DNA of 62,648 nucleotides from Eubacteriales bacterium (lineage in GTDB: Bacteria > Bacillota > Clostridia > Lachnospirales > Lachnospiraceae): assembly GCA_030536995.1 (NCBI GenBank), contig JAUNOY010000017.1, forward strand, positions 1 through 62,648, in the 5' to 3' direction. Position numbers and translations under genes: made by a program. The notes below the pieces were generated by a model. That model searched no databases and was not told where the DNA came from. It was given only the letters and a program-made list of their open reading frames with translations. Positions 35,399 to 43,378 of this stretch are shown here, piece after piece. Numbering within the stretch: the stretch's first letter is position 1; each line of letters opens with the position of its first letter.

Positions 35399-36112
35399 GT
35401 GGATGTACATTCTATCAGTACACATTGCACACGTACAGAATTTGTAGGGACAGCAGTACTTGACACAATAGGACTGGTGATTTCCGGGATTGATGAAACT
35501 TTGTTAGAACAGATGAAGATTGGGAAAAAATATCGTGCGCTTGGTCTTCTCAGTTCTCGAACAGGAGCAGCAGGACAGATTACTGCCATGGATGATGCAG
35601 TAAAGGCAACCAATACGGAGATTCTGTCTATTGAGCTTCCAAGAGATACGAAAGGCTGGGGCGGTCATGGAAATTATATCGTAATTGGAGGAAATGATAT
35701 ATCAGATGTTCGCCATGCTATATCTATGGCACTTGAACTTACTGACAGAAATGCAGGTGAGGTTTATATCAGTCAGTCAGGACATCTGGAATTTGCATTT
35801 TCTGCAAGCGCAGGTCCCGCGATTCAGAAAGCATTTGGCGCTGAGGCCGGACAGGCATTTGGATTTATGGCAGGGTCACCTGCGGCAATCGGACTTGTAA
35901 TGGCGGATACTGCAATGAAGGCAGCTTCTGTAAAGATTATCCGGTATATGACTCCTGATGTTGGGACAAGCCATTCTAATGAAGTGATTCTTGCTATATC
36001 CGGAGATGCCAGTGCAGTGAAACAGGCTGTTCTGGAGGCTCGTCAGATTGGACTTGAGCTTTTGATCGCTATGGGAACCTATCCGGAAATTCCGGGAACA
36101 CCTTATCTTTAA
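35399..36112 (+). CDS. PduB-type bacterial microcompartment shell protein
   Basis: A 237-residue tandem-BMC protein very close to PduB: residues 12-60 match TEFVGTAVLDTIGLVI and IGKKYRALGLLSSRTGA, then VKATNTEILSIELPRDTKG, and the second domain carries GSPAAIGLVMADTA and SNEVILAISGDASAVKQA. PduB forms trimers in the propanediol-use shell. No other shell protein, encapsulated enzyme or pdu/eut gene is in the window. GTG 35399 is the start, eight bases after AAGGAGG. It ends a run with the ATPase and YitT genes. Its use outside a compartment is unknown. Confidence 0.9.
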   Translation: MDVHSISTHCTRTEFVGTAVLDTIGLVISGIDETLLEQMKIGKKYRALGLLSSRTGAAGQITAMDDAVKATNTEILSIELPRDTKGWGGHGNYIVIGGNDISDVRHAISMALELTDRNAGEVYISQSGHLEFAFSASAGPAIQKAFGAEAGQAFGFMAGSPAAIGLVMADTAMKAASVKIIRYMTPDVGTSHSNEVILAISGDASAVKQAVLEARQIGLELLIAMGTYPEIPGTPYL

Positions 36113-36146
36113 AAAATAAGACATCTGCAGAGATTTTTTGCGGACA

Positions 36147-36201
36147 GATAAAAATATGACCATCCATGGCGAAAGGAGCTATGGATGGTCATATTTTTTA
36201 T
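36147..36201. terminator. Strong bidirectional terminator
   Basis: An 18-bp perfect stem (36150-36167 with 36181-36198) that can extend by three more pairs (one G-U), closed by a seven-base loop, with A- and T-runs outside. It ends the shell-protein transcript and the minus-strand metalloregulator transcript. Confidence 0.92.
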
Positions 36202-36232
36202 AAAAGGTGTGTATCGGCGAAGAAGTTCCGGT

Positions 36233-36619
36233 TTATACCGGGTGTTCGCTGATATATTTTTTGATTGCGCTGAAACTTTCTGCGCTGATATCGTGCTCCA
36301 TGCGGCAGGCGTCTTCGGACGCTGTTTCCGGATCGACCCCCAGACTCAGGAGCCAGTTACAAAGAACTGTATGGCGATCATAGGTTGATGCTGCGAGGGC
36401 AAGCCCTTCTTCTGTGAGAGAAATATATCCCTCCGGTGAAACAGTAACGTATTCTTTGCTTCGAAGATTTTTCATTGCCACGCTGACGCTTGGCTTGGAA
36501 TAATTCAATTCCGTTGCAACATCAATAGAGCGGACTGCCGGAAGGCGTTTACTCAATATATAAATTGTTTCCAAGTAATCTTCTACAGATTCCTCAGATT
36601 TATGACTGACATATCCCAT
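36233..36619 (-). CDS. DtxR/MntR-family metal-dependent regulator
   Basis: A 128-residue regulator of the short MntR type. The winged HTH comprises VEDYLETIYIL and VATELNYSKPSVSVAMKNL, and the dimerisation/metal region contains HTVLCNWLLSLG, EDACRMEHDIS with Cys/His/Glu ligands expected for Fe or Mn. There is no SH3-like third domain. It is cotranscribed after the flavin-reductase gene, 16 bases apart, with GGGGGG before the ATG. Targets are unknown; metal uptake genes are usual. Confidence 0.9.
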   Translation of the reverse strand: MGYVSHKSEESVEDYLETIYILSKRLPAVRSIDVATELNYSKPSVSVAMKNLRSKEYVTVSPEGYISLTEEGLALAASTYDRHTVLCNWLLSLGVDPETASEDACRMEHDISAESFSAIKKYISEHPV

Positions 36620-36635
36620 AAAACCCCCCTAATCA

Positions 36636-37268
36636 TTAAAATAGATCCTTGCGGACAAAATGTGTAGAATTTCCGCGCTCTGCTGTTGGCGGATTGATGC
36701 CGTTTGCTTTACCTGTCTCAAAACATTTCATCATCCAGGCAAGGTTAAGTGCGAGATTGCGCATAGTCTGCATACCTTCTGCATCGTACTGAGATTCTCC
36801 TTCTCTTCTTCCGTGAACGAGATTCCAGTAGGTAGAACCAGCCACAGGCATCTGAGAAATTCCGAAATATTTATTCAGAACATCAAAAGATGCACTTGTG
36901 CCACCGCGTCGTGCAACTGCGACTGCAGCTCCCGGTTTATGAGCAAATGCCCGACCGCTGCTGTAGAACACACGGTCAAGGAAGGAAAGAATTCTTCCGC
37001 TTGGATGTGCGTAATAAACGGGGGTGCCGAATACAAAGCCGTCGGCTTCTTTTGCTTTGGCGATAAATTCATTTACGCAGTCATCTGTAAAAATGCAGCC
37101 TTCCTCTGTACATTTCCCACAGCTGATACAATCGCGGATTGGTGCGCCGCCTAACTGAAAAATTTCATATTCAATTCCCTCTTTTTCAAGAGTTCTGCCA
37201 ATTTCTTCAAGAGCAGCAAAGGTATTGCCGTTAATACGTGCGCTGCCATTTACCATTAATACTTTCAT
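36636..37268 (-). CDS. Flavodoxin-fold NAD(P)H-dependent oxidoreductase
   Basis: A 210-residue FMN reductase-like protein: KVLMVNGSARINGNT begins the phosphate-binding loop and FGTPVYYAHPSGRI lies over the flavin. A cysteine cluster CISCGKCTEEGC (around residues 47-58) suggests an iron-sulfur site or redox cysteines. The substrate is unknown; iron-sulfur flavoproteins of this kind are frequent in anaerobes. ATG 37268 follows CAGGAGGA; an in-frame start at 37298 is less likely. It leads the two-gene operon with the metalloregulator. Confidence 0.9.
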   Translation of the reverse strand: MKVLMVNGSARINGNTFAALEEIGRTLEKEGIEYEIFQLGGAPIRDCISCGKCTEEGCIFTDDCVNEFIAKAKEADGFVFGTPVYYAHPSGRILSFLDRVFYSSGRAFAHKPGAAVAVARRGGTSASFDVLNKYFGISQMPVAGSTYWNLVHGRREGESQYDAEGMQTMRNLALNLAWMMKCFETGKANGINPPTAERGNSTHFVRKDLF

Positions 37269-37372
37269 AGTCGAATCCTCCTGCTGACTAAAAGTCAAAA
37301 AATCTCTGTTAAAAAGAATTTTATCACAAAAACACGCCTGTGACCAGAGAGAAATTTAACAGGGAAAACACT

Positions 37373-37400
37373 TGCAAATTGCGGGAGGAGGCTATATACT
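37373..37400 (+). promoter_or_regulatory. Promoter of preQ1 riboswitch operon
   Basis: TTGCAA at 37373-37378 and TATACT at 37395-37400 with a 16-base spacer. It drives the riboswitch leader that begins about 20 bases downstream. Confidence 0.65.
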
Positions 37401-37420
37401 TAGGCGGTACAAAAATATAA

Positions 37421-37495
37421 GACAGTTCGTGACCATCCTGTCTCTAAATAAAACTAGGGATTTCGTTTGCACAGGGAATCTCTCTGTGTTTTTTT
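37421..37495 (+). promoter_or_regulatory. PreQ1-I riboswitch with expression-platform terminator
   Basis: Aptamer: P1 stem GACAG (37421-37425) with CTGTC (37438-37442), loop starting TTC and containing ACCATC, then an A-rich tail reaching AAACTAGGGA at 37451-37460, which can fold back into the loop as the H-type pseudoknot. This matches the Bacillus queC-type element closely. Terminator: CACAGGGA (37470-37477), loop ATC, TCTCTGTG (37481-37488), then a T-run. AGGGATT (37456-37462) can instead pair with AATCTCT (37478-37484) as antiterminator. PreQ1 binding should free the terminator and turn off the radical SAM and transporter genes. Confidence 0.88.
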
Positions 37496-37598
37496 ATCGG
37501 AAAAGTGGTGTAGTTTGTGCTGACGTTCCTGGTAAAAACTCTCCGAAAAAAGAGCGGGACGGACAGCACGGGTCTTTCAAAGGATAAGAGGAACAGAA

Positions 37599-38330
37599 AT
37601 GAAAAACAATGAGTTGATTCGTTATAGTGAAATTACATGGAAAAATCCCCGTGAGATTGTACTTCTCAGAGGAAGCGGATGTAAGTGGAAAAAATGCAGC
37701 TTTTGTGATTATCATATGGATTATTCTCCGGATGAGGAGGCAAACTTCGTCCTTAACAGAGAAGTTCTTTCCCATGTGACAGGTCGTTATAAAAGTCTGG
37801 AGGTAATCAATTCCGGAAGCTTCTGCGATCTGGATGAAAAAACAATGGAAGAAATCCTGCGTGTATGTAAGGAAAAGGATATCAGAGAACTTCGCTTCGA
37901 AAGTCACTGGATTCACAGAAAAAAAATAGCCGATGTGCGAAAATTTTTCGGGGCTCACGGAATTACAGTGAGAATAAAAATGGGAGTGGAAACCTTTGAC
38001 GAGGAGTTTCGTGAAAAAGTCATGGTGAAAGGAATGAAAGGAGCCTCCCCGGAACAGATTGCAGAATATGCAGACGAGGTATGCCTGCTGTTTGGACTTA
38101 CAGGACAGACATTGGAGAGTATGAAGCATGATATAGAAACAGGGCTTCACTATTTCCAGCGCATCTGTATCAATATTATGAATGAAAATACAACAGAGAT
38201 ACATCCGGATCCGGAGGTGATACGCCTCTTTATGGAAAATCTGTTTTTACAGTACAGAAACCATCCGAGAGCAGATATTCTCATCGAAAATACAGAATTT
38301 GGAGTAGGAGGAACAGAAGATGAGAAATGA
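37599..38330 (+). CDS. Radical SAM enzyme of queuosine salvage (QueL-like by context)
   Basis: A short 243-residue radical SAM protein. The iron-sulfur cysteines are Cys28, Cys33 and Cys36 (CKWKKCSFC), a CX4CX2C spacing instead of the usual CX3CX2C. No auxiliary-cluster cysteines are evident. Control by a preQ1 riboswitch and an 11-base overlap with a queuosine-precursor transporter gene place it in queuosine metabolism. Published work on gut Clostridia describes QueL, a radical SAM enzyme cutting queuine to preQ1; this is my best functional guess, but it is not proven from sequence. Leader after the riboswitch contains AAGGATAAGAGGA before the ATG. Confidence 0.75.
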   Translation: MKNNELIRYSEITWKNPREIVLLRGSGCKWKKCSFCDYHMDYSPDEEANFVLNREVLSHVTGRYKSLEVINSGSFCDLDEKTMEEILRVCKEKDIRELRFESHWIHRKKIADVRKFFGAHGITVRIKMGVETFDEEFREKVMVKGMKGASPEQIAEYADEVCLLFGLTGQTLESMKHDIETGLHYFQRICINIMNENTTEIHPDPEVIRLFMENLFLQYRNHPRADILIENTEFGVGGTEDEK

Positions 38331-39039
38331 GATTCTTTTAGTCGTAAGCCTTCTGGTGATTTTCGGGGGCGTCCTTGTTTTTTATAAAATATTTGGCATT
38401 ACAGGATTGTATTGCTGGACAGTGCTTGCTACGATTGCGGCAAACATTGAAGTAATGCTTGTGGTGGATGCTTTCGGGATGGAACAGACACTGGGAAATA
38501 TCCTGTTTGCATCAACCTTTCTGGTGACGGATATCATCAGTGAAATAGCGGGAAAAAAGAAAGCGGACAAAGCGGTTACACTGGGAATTGTGACCTCCAT
38601 TGCATTTATCCTTCTTTCCCAGTCGTGGCTTTTGTATACGCCGTCGCCGAATGACTGGGCAAGAAGCAGTATCGAGGCGATTTTTTCCAATACGCCCCGT
38701 GTGATGCTTGCAAGTCTTCTTGTCTATGCAGTTACACAGAGATTCGATGTGTGGGCATATCATAAATGGTGGGCCTTTACCACAAAAAAATGCGGGGACT
38801 CCAAAAAGTTCCTGTGGTTAAGGAATAACGGCTCCACATTGATTTCACAGCTTTTAAATACAGTGCTGTTTACCATGGGAGCCTTTTATGGAATGTATAA
38901 TATGGAAACGCTCATAAGCATTTGCGCATCCAGCTATGTGATTTATGTTGTGACAAGCCTTGCAGATACGCCTTTTGTATATCTGGCTCGGAAAATGACC
39001 CAAAAAGATCCCAAGTCTTTTGGAGTCAGCTCATTTTAA
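38320..39039 (+). CDS. Queuosine-precursor transporter (YhhQ/QPTR family)
   Basis: A 239-residue membrane protein with about seven helices. FASTFLVTDIISEIAGKKKA is the family signature region, and ICASSYVIYVVTSLADTPFVY the C-terminal mark. YhhQ-type transporters bring in preQ0, preQ1 or, in some species, queuine. The start overlaps the end of the radical SAM gene by 11 bases, so they are coupled. Its end overlaps the convergent DUF6062-like gene by 14 bases. Confidence 0.92.
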   Translation: MRNEILLVVSLLVIFGGVLVFYKIFGITGLYCWTVLATIAANIEVMLVVDAFGMEQTLGNILFASTFLVTDIISEIAGKKKADKAVTLGIVTSIAFILLSQSWLLYTPSPNDWARSSIEAIFSNTPRVMLASLLVYAVTQRFDVWAYHKWWAFTTKKCGDSKKFLWLRNNGSTLISQLLNTVLFTMGAFYGMYNMETLISICASSYVIYVVTSLADTPFVYLARKMTQKDPKSFGVSSF

Positions 39040-39784
39040 ACGGCGGGTCAGCCGGATATCCGCCGCGGAGTTTCTGCATTCCGCGCTGAAGAGCGTCCTT
39101 GGAATTTTTCCAGTCTGCGTCTTTATTCCGGTAATCAAATTTATCAATCAACCAGGAAACGTCTTCCTTCACGCGGGTGAGATTTTTCTCCATGAGGGCA
39201 AACATTTCCGGGTAAAAAGAGGACTTCTGCTTGTCATTAAGATAGCGGTCTGCATATTCCATAAGCAGACCAAAGTGATGAAGGCAGAAGCCTTTTCCAT
39301 TTATGATCTTATTTCGGAATTCCTCATCTTTGGTATACATGACAAAGAAGGTTTCCATGTAACGCTCGAAGGATTCCTGAAGTCCGTTACAGATATAACA
39401 GGAATGATCTTTTGACGCAGCCCATTCTGCCATTGGATTGGAGGCTGCGCTTTTTTTGCGGATTCGGCTGGCAAAAGAAGTTTTTCCGGGAGTGAAATTT
39501 TTGACCTGCTCTTTAAATTCCCTGAGAAGAAGTGCGTAATGGGTGTCCAGAATCAGGGAATTGCCAAGAGTATTTCCAAAGTCAAACATCTTCTTCGTAT
39601 GTTCCCTGCAAAAACCAGCCTTATCTGTCTGATCCCGGATATCGCTCTCCATATAGGAGGACTGGCTTCCGATTACGAAATTAATCATATCCTGCTCCAG
39701 TTTCCGCTCAATAAAGCAGAAGGGGCATTCTCCGTCTTCATTTACCGCATCGTTCAGCGGAATGGTGTATAATTTTTCTTTCAT
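39026..39784 (-). CDS. DUF6062-family cysteine-pair protein
   Basis: A 252-residue soluble protein resembling DUF6062. It holds two similar metal-site sets: CPFC near residue 20 with CREH near 58, and CYIC near 130 with CLHH near 167, each a CxxC plus C-x-x-H like a zinc knuckle. The repeated arrangement suggests an internal duplication. Function unknown. It converges on the transporter gene and their 3' ends overlap. Confidence 0.75.
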   Translation of the reverse strand: MKEKLYTIPLNDAVNEDGECPFCFIERKLEQDMINFVIGSQSSYMESDIRDQTDKAGFCREHTKKMFDFGNTLGNSLILDTHYALLLREFKEQVKNFTPGKTSFASRIRKKSAASNPMAEWAASKDHSCYICNGLQESFERYMETFFVMYTKDEEFRNKIINGKGFCLHHFGLLMEYADRYLNDKQKSSFYPEMFALMEKNLTRVKEDVSWLIDKFDYRNKDADWKNSKDALQRGMQKLRGGYPADPPFKMS

Positions 39785-39859
39785 CTGAGTCCCTCGCTAA
39801 ATATTCTATGATGTAATGTTAGCTGTATTTTATCAGATTTTCAGGAAGAAATCCAGAAA

Positions 39860-39902
39860 TGGAAACAAAAAACAGGGAAGCGTGAATCCAAACGCTTCCC
39901 TG
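39860..39902 (-). terminator. Terminator of ABC importer operon
   Basis: An 11-bp perfect stem CAGGGAAGCGT / ACGCTTCCCTG with the U-run on the minus-strand side (A-run at 39865-39872 on the plus strand). It closes the ATPase-permease operon. Confidence 0.85.
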
Positions 39903-39929
39903 CTGCGTTATATATAAGTGAAAAGAAAT

Positions 39930-40727
39930 CTACTTCTTTTGGAGATACCGTTTTTCCAGCAGGTTCAGGATTCCATACAGAACCATAGCGATGATGCACA
40001 GAATGCAGATGGACATGATAACCGTGTTCAGGCGGAAAGTTTGTGTGCTGTAGATGATCAGGTAGCCGAGCCCTTTCCTTGCGCCGATAAACTCTCCAAT
40101 GATAACGCCTACCAGACAGAGTCCGATGTTGACCTTCATGGTGGAGAGAAGGAGAGGAACGGAAGCGGGAAGGACAATTTTTGTCAGCTTCGCGCTCTTA
40201 CCGCCGCCGAGGGTTTCAATCAGCTTCAGTTCGTCGGTGTCCACCTCAAGGAATCCTGCGTACAGGCTTATGACAGTGCCGAAGATGGCAACAGACATTC
40301 CCGCAACGATAATGGTCCTCACATTGGCGCCCAGCCACACAATGAGAAGAGGGGCAAGGGCAGATTTGGGCAGACTGTTTAAAACAACGAGATAAGGCTC
40401 CAGAATCTTCGAAAGTCTGGGACATGCCCACAAAAGGACTGCCATGGCAAGACCAAGGAGGATAACAAAGAAGAAGCTTATCAGAGTTTCCCCAAGGGTG
40501 ATTCCAATATGGGAAAAAAGCGATTGATCCCTGCACATGGTATAAAAAACATCTGCAATCTGGGATGGGCTGCTGAAGATGAAGGAATCAATCAGTCCGG
40601 TCCGCGCGGAGATTTCCCAGATTCCCAGAAAAAGAAAGAACACCAGAATTCTGGTGACGGTGACAAACTGCCGTTCCTGTTTCTGGTGAAGGAGAAATTG
40701 TTTCTGGTAAAAAGATGGTTCAGGCAT
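39930..40727 (-). CDS. ABC importer permease (SsuC/TauC-like)
   Basis: A 265-residue binding-protein-dependent permease with six predicted helices. The cytoplasmic coupling loop with the EAA-like motif is ETLGGGKSAKLTKIVLP. The family takes up sulfonates, nitrate, thiamine precursors or similar compounds; specificity is set by a binding protein, and none lies next to it. It overlaps the ATPase gene by eight bases. Confidence 0.9.
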   Translation of the reverse strand: MPEPSFYQKQFLLHQKQERQFVTVTRILVFFLFLGIWEISARTGLIDSFIFSSPSQIADVFYTMCRDQSLFSHIGITLGETLISFFFVILLGLAMAVLLWACPRLSKILEPYLVVLNSLPKSALAPLLIVWLGANVRTIIVAGMSVAIFGTVISLYAGFLEVDTDELKLIETLGGGKSAKLTKIVLPASVPLLLSTMKVNIGLCLVGVIIGEFIGARKGLGYLIIYSTQTFRLNTVIMSICILCIIAMVLYGILNLLEKRYLQKK

Positions 40728-41487
40728 TGGTGTTCAGCTCCTTCCAGATAAGGTTGAAATAGGTTTTGAACTCCGGCGCATTTCTGGATTCCAGAGGAGT
40801 TCTCTCTTTAAGACCAAGGTCGATGGTGACAATTTTTCTGACGGAAGCAGGGCGGGCAGACAGGATGAGAACACGGTCCGCCATGCTGATGGCTTCGGAA
40901 ATATCGTGAGTAACTAAAATGGCGGTGCGTTTTTCCCTGCGCAGGATGGTGCCGATATCGTCGCTTACCTGAAGCCTTGTCTGGTAATCAAGAGCGGAGA
41001 ACGGTTCGTCTAAAAGAAGAAGCTCCGGATTTAAGGCAAGGGTGCGTATCAGAGCAGCTCGCTGGCGCATACCGCCTGACAGTTCGGAAGGATGTGCATA
41101 TTTGAATTTGTCCAATCCATATGCGGTGAGAAGACGGTCAATGTGGGCAAGCCTGTCTGGAGTAAGTTCTTTTCGGATTTCAAGACCGAGAAGAACATTT
41201 TTCCAGACAGTTCGCCATTCCAGAAGATAATCCTTCTGAAGCATATAGCCGATTCTGGAATCTCCTGATTCGACAGGGATTCCACCCATGAGGATTTTTC
41301 CCTGTTCCGGTTTGAGCAATCCGCTGATAAGATTTAGGAGAGTGGATTTGCCGCAGCCGGAAGGACCTACAACAGCGAGAAATTCTCCAGGCATCAGGTC
41401 AAAAGATATATGGGAAAGGGCAGCGATTTCCCCTGACATACTGTGATAGGCAAGGCAGATATCTCTGACTTCCAACAGTGGATTCAT
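40720..41487 (-). CDS. ABC importer ATP-binding protein (SsuB/TauB-like)
   Basis: A 255-residue ATPase: Walker A GPSGCGKST, signature LSGGMRQR, Walker B LLLLDEPFSALD and the switch His in VTHDISEA. It pairs with the downstream permease. First gene of the operon, with AAGGAGG before the ATG. The usual third component, a lipoprotein binding protein, is absent at this locus. Confidence 0.93.
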   Translation of the reverse strand: MNPLLEVRDICLAYHSMSGEIAALSHISFDLMPGEFLAVVGPSGCGKSTLLNLISGLLKPEQGKILMGGIPVESGDSRIGYMLQKDYLLEWRTVWKNVLLGLEIRKELTPDRLAHIDRLLTAYGLDKFKYAHPSELSGGMRQRAALIRTLALNPELLLLDEPFSALDYQTRLQVSDDIGTILRREKRTAILVTHDISEAISMADRVLILSARPASVRKIVTIDLGLKERTPLESRNAPEFKTYFNLIWKELNTNA

Positions 41488-41539
41488 AGAAAATACCTCC
41501 TTTTTCGTATAATTTATGATATGCCTGGGACGGGAATTA

Positions 41540-41548
41540 TGCTATAAT
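41540..41548 (+). promoter_or_regulatory. Extended -10 promoter of flippase-like gene
   Basis: TG-C-TATAAT with a perfect TATAAT at 41543-41548, about 95 bases before the start codon at 41644. No convincing -35. Confidence 0.55.
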
Positions 41549-41643
41549 GGGAAAACAAATAGATACAGATGGTTTTGCCGTTCATAAAGAAAAATCTGGA
41601 AGACGGCAATGAGTATTTCAGAGAGCACAGAAGATGAGGCAGT

Positions 41644-42693
41644 ATGACAAATAAGAAAAAGGCATTATTGAATGCGGTTTTTTTGATTACCGTATTTTCC
41701 CTGACGATGTATCTTGTATTTCGAGGGGAGGATATTCATAAGATAAAAGCAGTCATTCGGGAAGCAGATATGAGTTTTTTGCTTATTGGAATGATTTGTG
41801 TGGTTTTCTTTATTCTTGGAGAATCACTGATAATTTTTTATATGATGAGAAGCCTGGGAGCTAAAGTAAAAATGGGGCATTGCGCGCTGTATTCCTTTGT
41901 AGGATTCTTTTTTAGCTGCATCACTCCCTCTGCGACAGGCGGGCAGCCCATGCAGATTTATTATATGAAGAAAGACAGGCTTCCAATCCCCGTGACAACT
42001 CTTGTGCTGATGATTGTTACCATTACTTATAAGGCGGTTCTGGTGGTCATCGGTGGGGTGATGTGTATATTTGGGCATGGTTTTCTTGTTCGGTATATGG
42101 GAGAGCTTATATGGGTATTTTATGTAGGGGTGGCTCTGAACGTCTTTTGCGTGGCGCTTATGCTGGTGCTTGTATTTGCACCGGGACTTGCCAAATGGAT
42201 TATGGTAAAAGGACTTGCGCTTCTGGAACATTTCCGTTTCCTGCGGCCAAAGAAGACACGCCTTGAGAAATTGGAGGCGTCTATGGATCTTTACCATGAG
42301 ACAGCAGCGTTCTGGGCAGGGCATAAGGGAATTATCTTTAATGTATTTGTGATAACCTTTGTCCAGAGAGTCATTCTTTTTACAGTAACTTACTGGGTAT
42401 ATCGTGCGCTGGGACTTCGTGGCTGCGATATTTTTACAATCACTGTTCTGCAGGCTGTGATTTCTGTGTCTGTAGATATGCTGCCCCTTCCGGGAGGAAT
42501 GGGAATCAGTGAAACACTTTACATGGTTATGTTTGTACCTGTTTTTGGCGAGGTGTTGCTTCCCTCCATGCTTTTGAGCCGAGGGATTGCTTATTACGGG
42601 CAGCTTCTTCTCAGTGCGGTAATGACCTGCGCTGCCCATCTTATCATTGGCAGGGATAAACTTAGAGGAAAAGAAGGAGATACGTTATGTTAG
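41644..42693 (+). CDS. Lysylphosphatidylglycerol synthase-type flippase-like membrane protein
   Basis: A 349-residue protein with about eight membrane helices, of the UPF0104/YbhN type related to the flippase half of MprF. Marks are FFSCITPSATGGQPMQIYYM in the middle and PLPGGMGISE near the end. It probably moves a lipid between membrane leaflets. No LPG synthase (aminoacyl transferase) domain is fused. Its end overlaps the phosphatidylserine synthase start by seven bases, so a phospholipid role is likely. Confidence 0.87.
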   Translation: MTNKKKALLNAVFLITVFSLTMYLVFRGEDIHKIKAVIREADMSFLLIGMICVVFFILGESLIIFYMMRSLGAKVKMGHCALYSFVGFFFSCITPSATGGQPMQIYYMKKDRLPIPVTTLVLMIVTITYKAVLVVIGGVMCIFGHGFLVRYMGELIWVFYVGVALNVFCVALMLVLVFAPGLAKWIMVKGLALLEHFRFLRPKKTRLEKLEASMDLYHETAAFWAGHKGIIFNVFVITFVQRVILFTVTYWVYRALGLRGCDIFTITVLQAVISVSVDMLPLPGGMGISETLYMVMFVPVFGEVLLPSMLLSRGIAYYGQLLLSAVMTCAAHLIIGRDKLRGKEGDTLC

Positions 42694-43304
42694 GATTTTA
42701 TGATTATACTGTAGTACTGACTTATGTCAGTCTCGGAATATCCATTTTTGGAATTACCAGAGCGCTTCAGGGAGATTTCAAAATTGCGATTTTCTGCCTG
42801 GCTCTTTCCGGGTTGTGCGATATGTTTGACGGAAAAATTGCCAGGACAAAGAAAAACCGTACAGAGGATGAGAAGAAGTTTGGGATTCAGATTGATTCCC
42901 TTTGCGATGTGGTGTGCTTTGGTATTTTTCCCATTATGATTTGCTACTGTCTTGGTATGAAGGAAACTGTGGGGATTATCGTATTGATTCTTTATGGTGT
43001 GGCGTCTGTTATCCGGCTCGCATATTTCAATGTGACGGAGGAAAAACGTCAGCAGGAGTCGGCAGAAGTGAGACAGTATTATCAGGGGCTTCCGATTACG
43101 TCTATGGCAATCATCCTGCCGTTCCTTTACCTGATCCGAAGATCCTGGGGAGTACATTTTCTTTTCATGATACATATTGCAGTGGCAGTTGTAGGAGTTC
43201 TTTTTATCAGCGATATTAAAGTAAAGAAGCCGCAGAATCCGGCTGTTATGGTAATGATCGCTCTCGTAGCACTGGCGCTGGCAAGAATGTTTCATCTTTT
43301 TTGA
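42687..43304 (+). CDS. pssA: CDP-diacylglycerol-serine O-phosphatidyltransferase
   Basis: Makes phosphatidylserine from CDP-diacylglycerol and serine in the membrane. The CDP-alcohol phosphatidyltransferase motif runs from DMFDGKIAR to GIQIDSLCD, with the three key Asp and the DG-AR pairs present and a slightly longer gap between halves than in Bacillus PssA. At 205 aa with about six helices it matches PssA. Coupled to the flippase-like gene. Its pathway partner psd lies at 52.3 kb, beyond a nine-kilobase insert of tetrapyrrole genes. Confidence 0.88.
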   Translation: MLGFYDYTVVLTYVSLGISIFGITRALQGDFKIAIFCLALSGLCDMFDGKIARTKKNRTEDEKKFGIQIDSLCDVVCFGIFPIMICYCLGMKETVGIIVLILYGVASVIRLAYFNVTEEKRQQESAEVRQYYQGLPITSMAIILPFLYLIRRSWGVHFLFMIHIAVAVVGVLFISDIKVKKPQNPAVMVMIALVALALARMFHLF

Positions 43305-43328
43305 GGACAAAGAATTCAGTATTTACTG

Positions 43329-43357
43329 TTGAAATTTGGGAAAGAATGTGTTACTCT
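43329..43357 (+). promoter_or_regulatory. Promoter of cobalamin riboswitch transcript
   Basis: TTGAAA at 43329-43334, 17-base spacer and TACTCT at 43352-43357, just upstream of the riboswitch. Confidence 0.6.
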
Positions 43358-43378
43358 GTAAAAAATGAATAATGAAAG

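Noticed and set aside
37372-37587. Short plus-strand frame of 71 codons over the preQ1 leader
   Set aside because: It covers the promoter, aptamer and terminator; the RNA structure explains the sequence better than a peptide.
42690-43310. Antisense frame almost as long as pssA
   Set aside because: The sense frame holds the CDP-alcohol phosphatidyltransferase motif; the antisense product is basic and unstructured.
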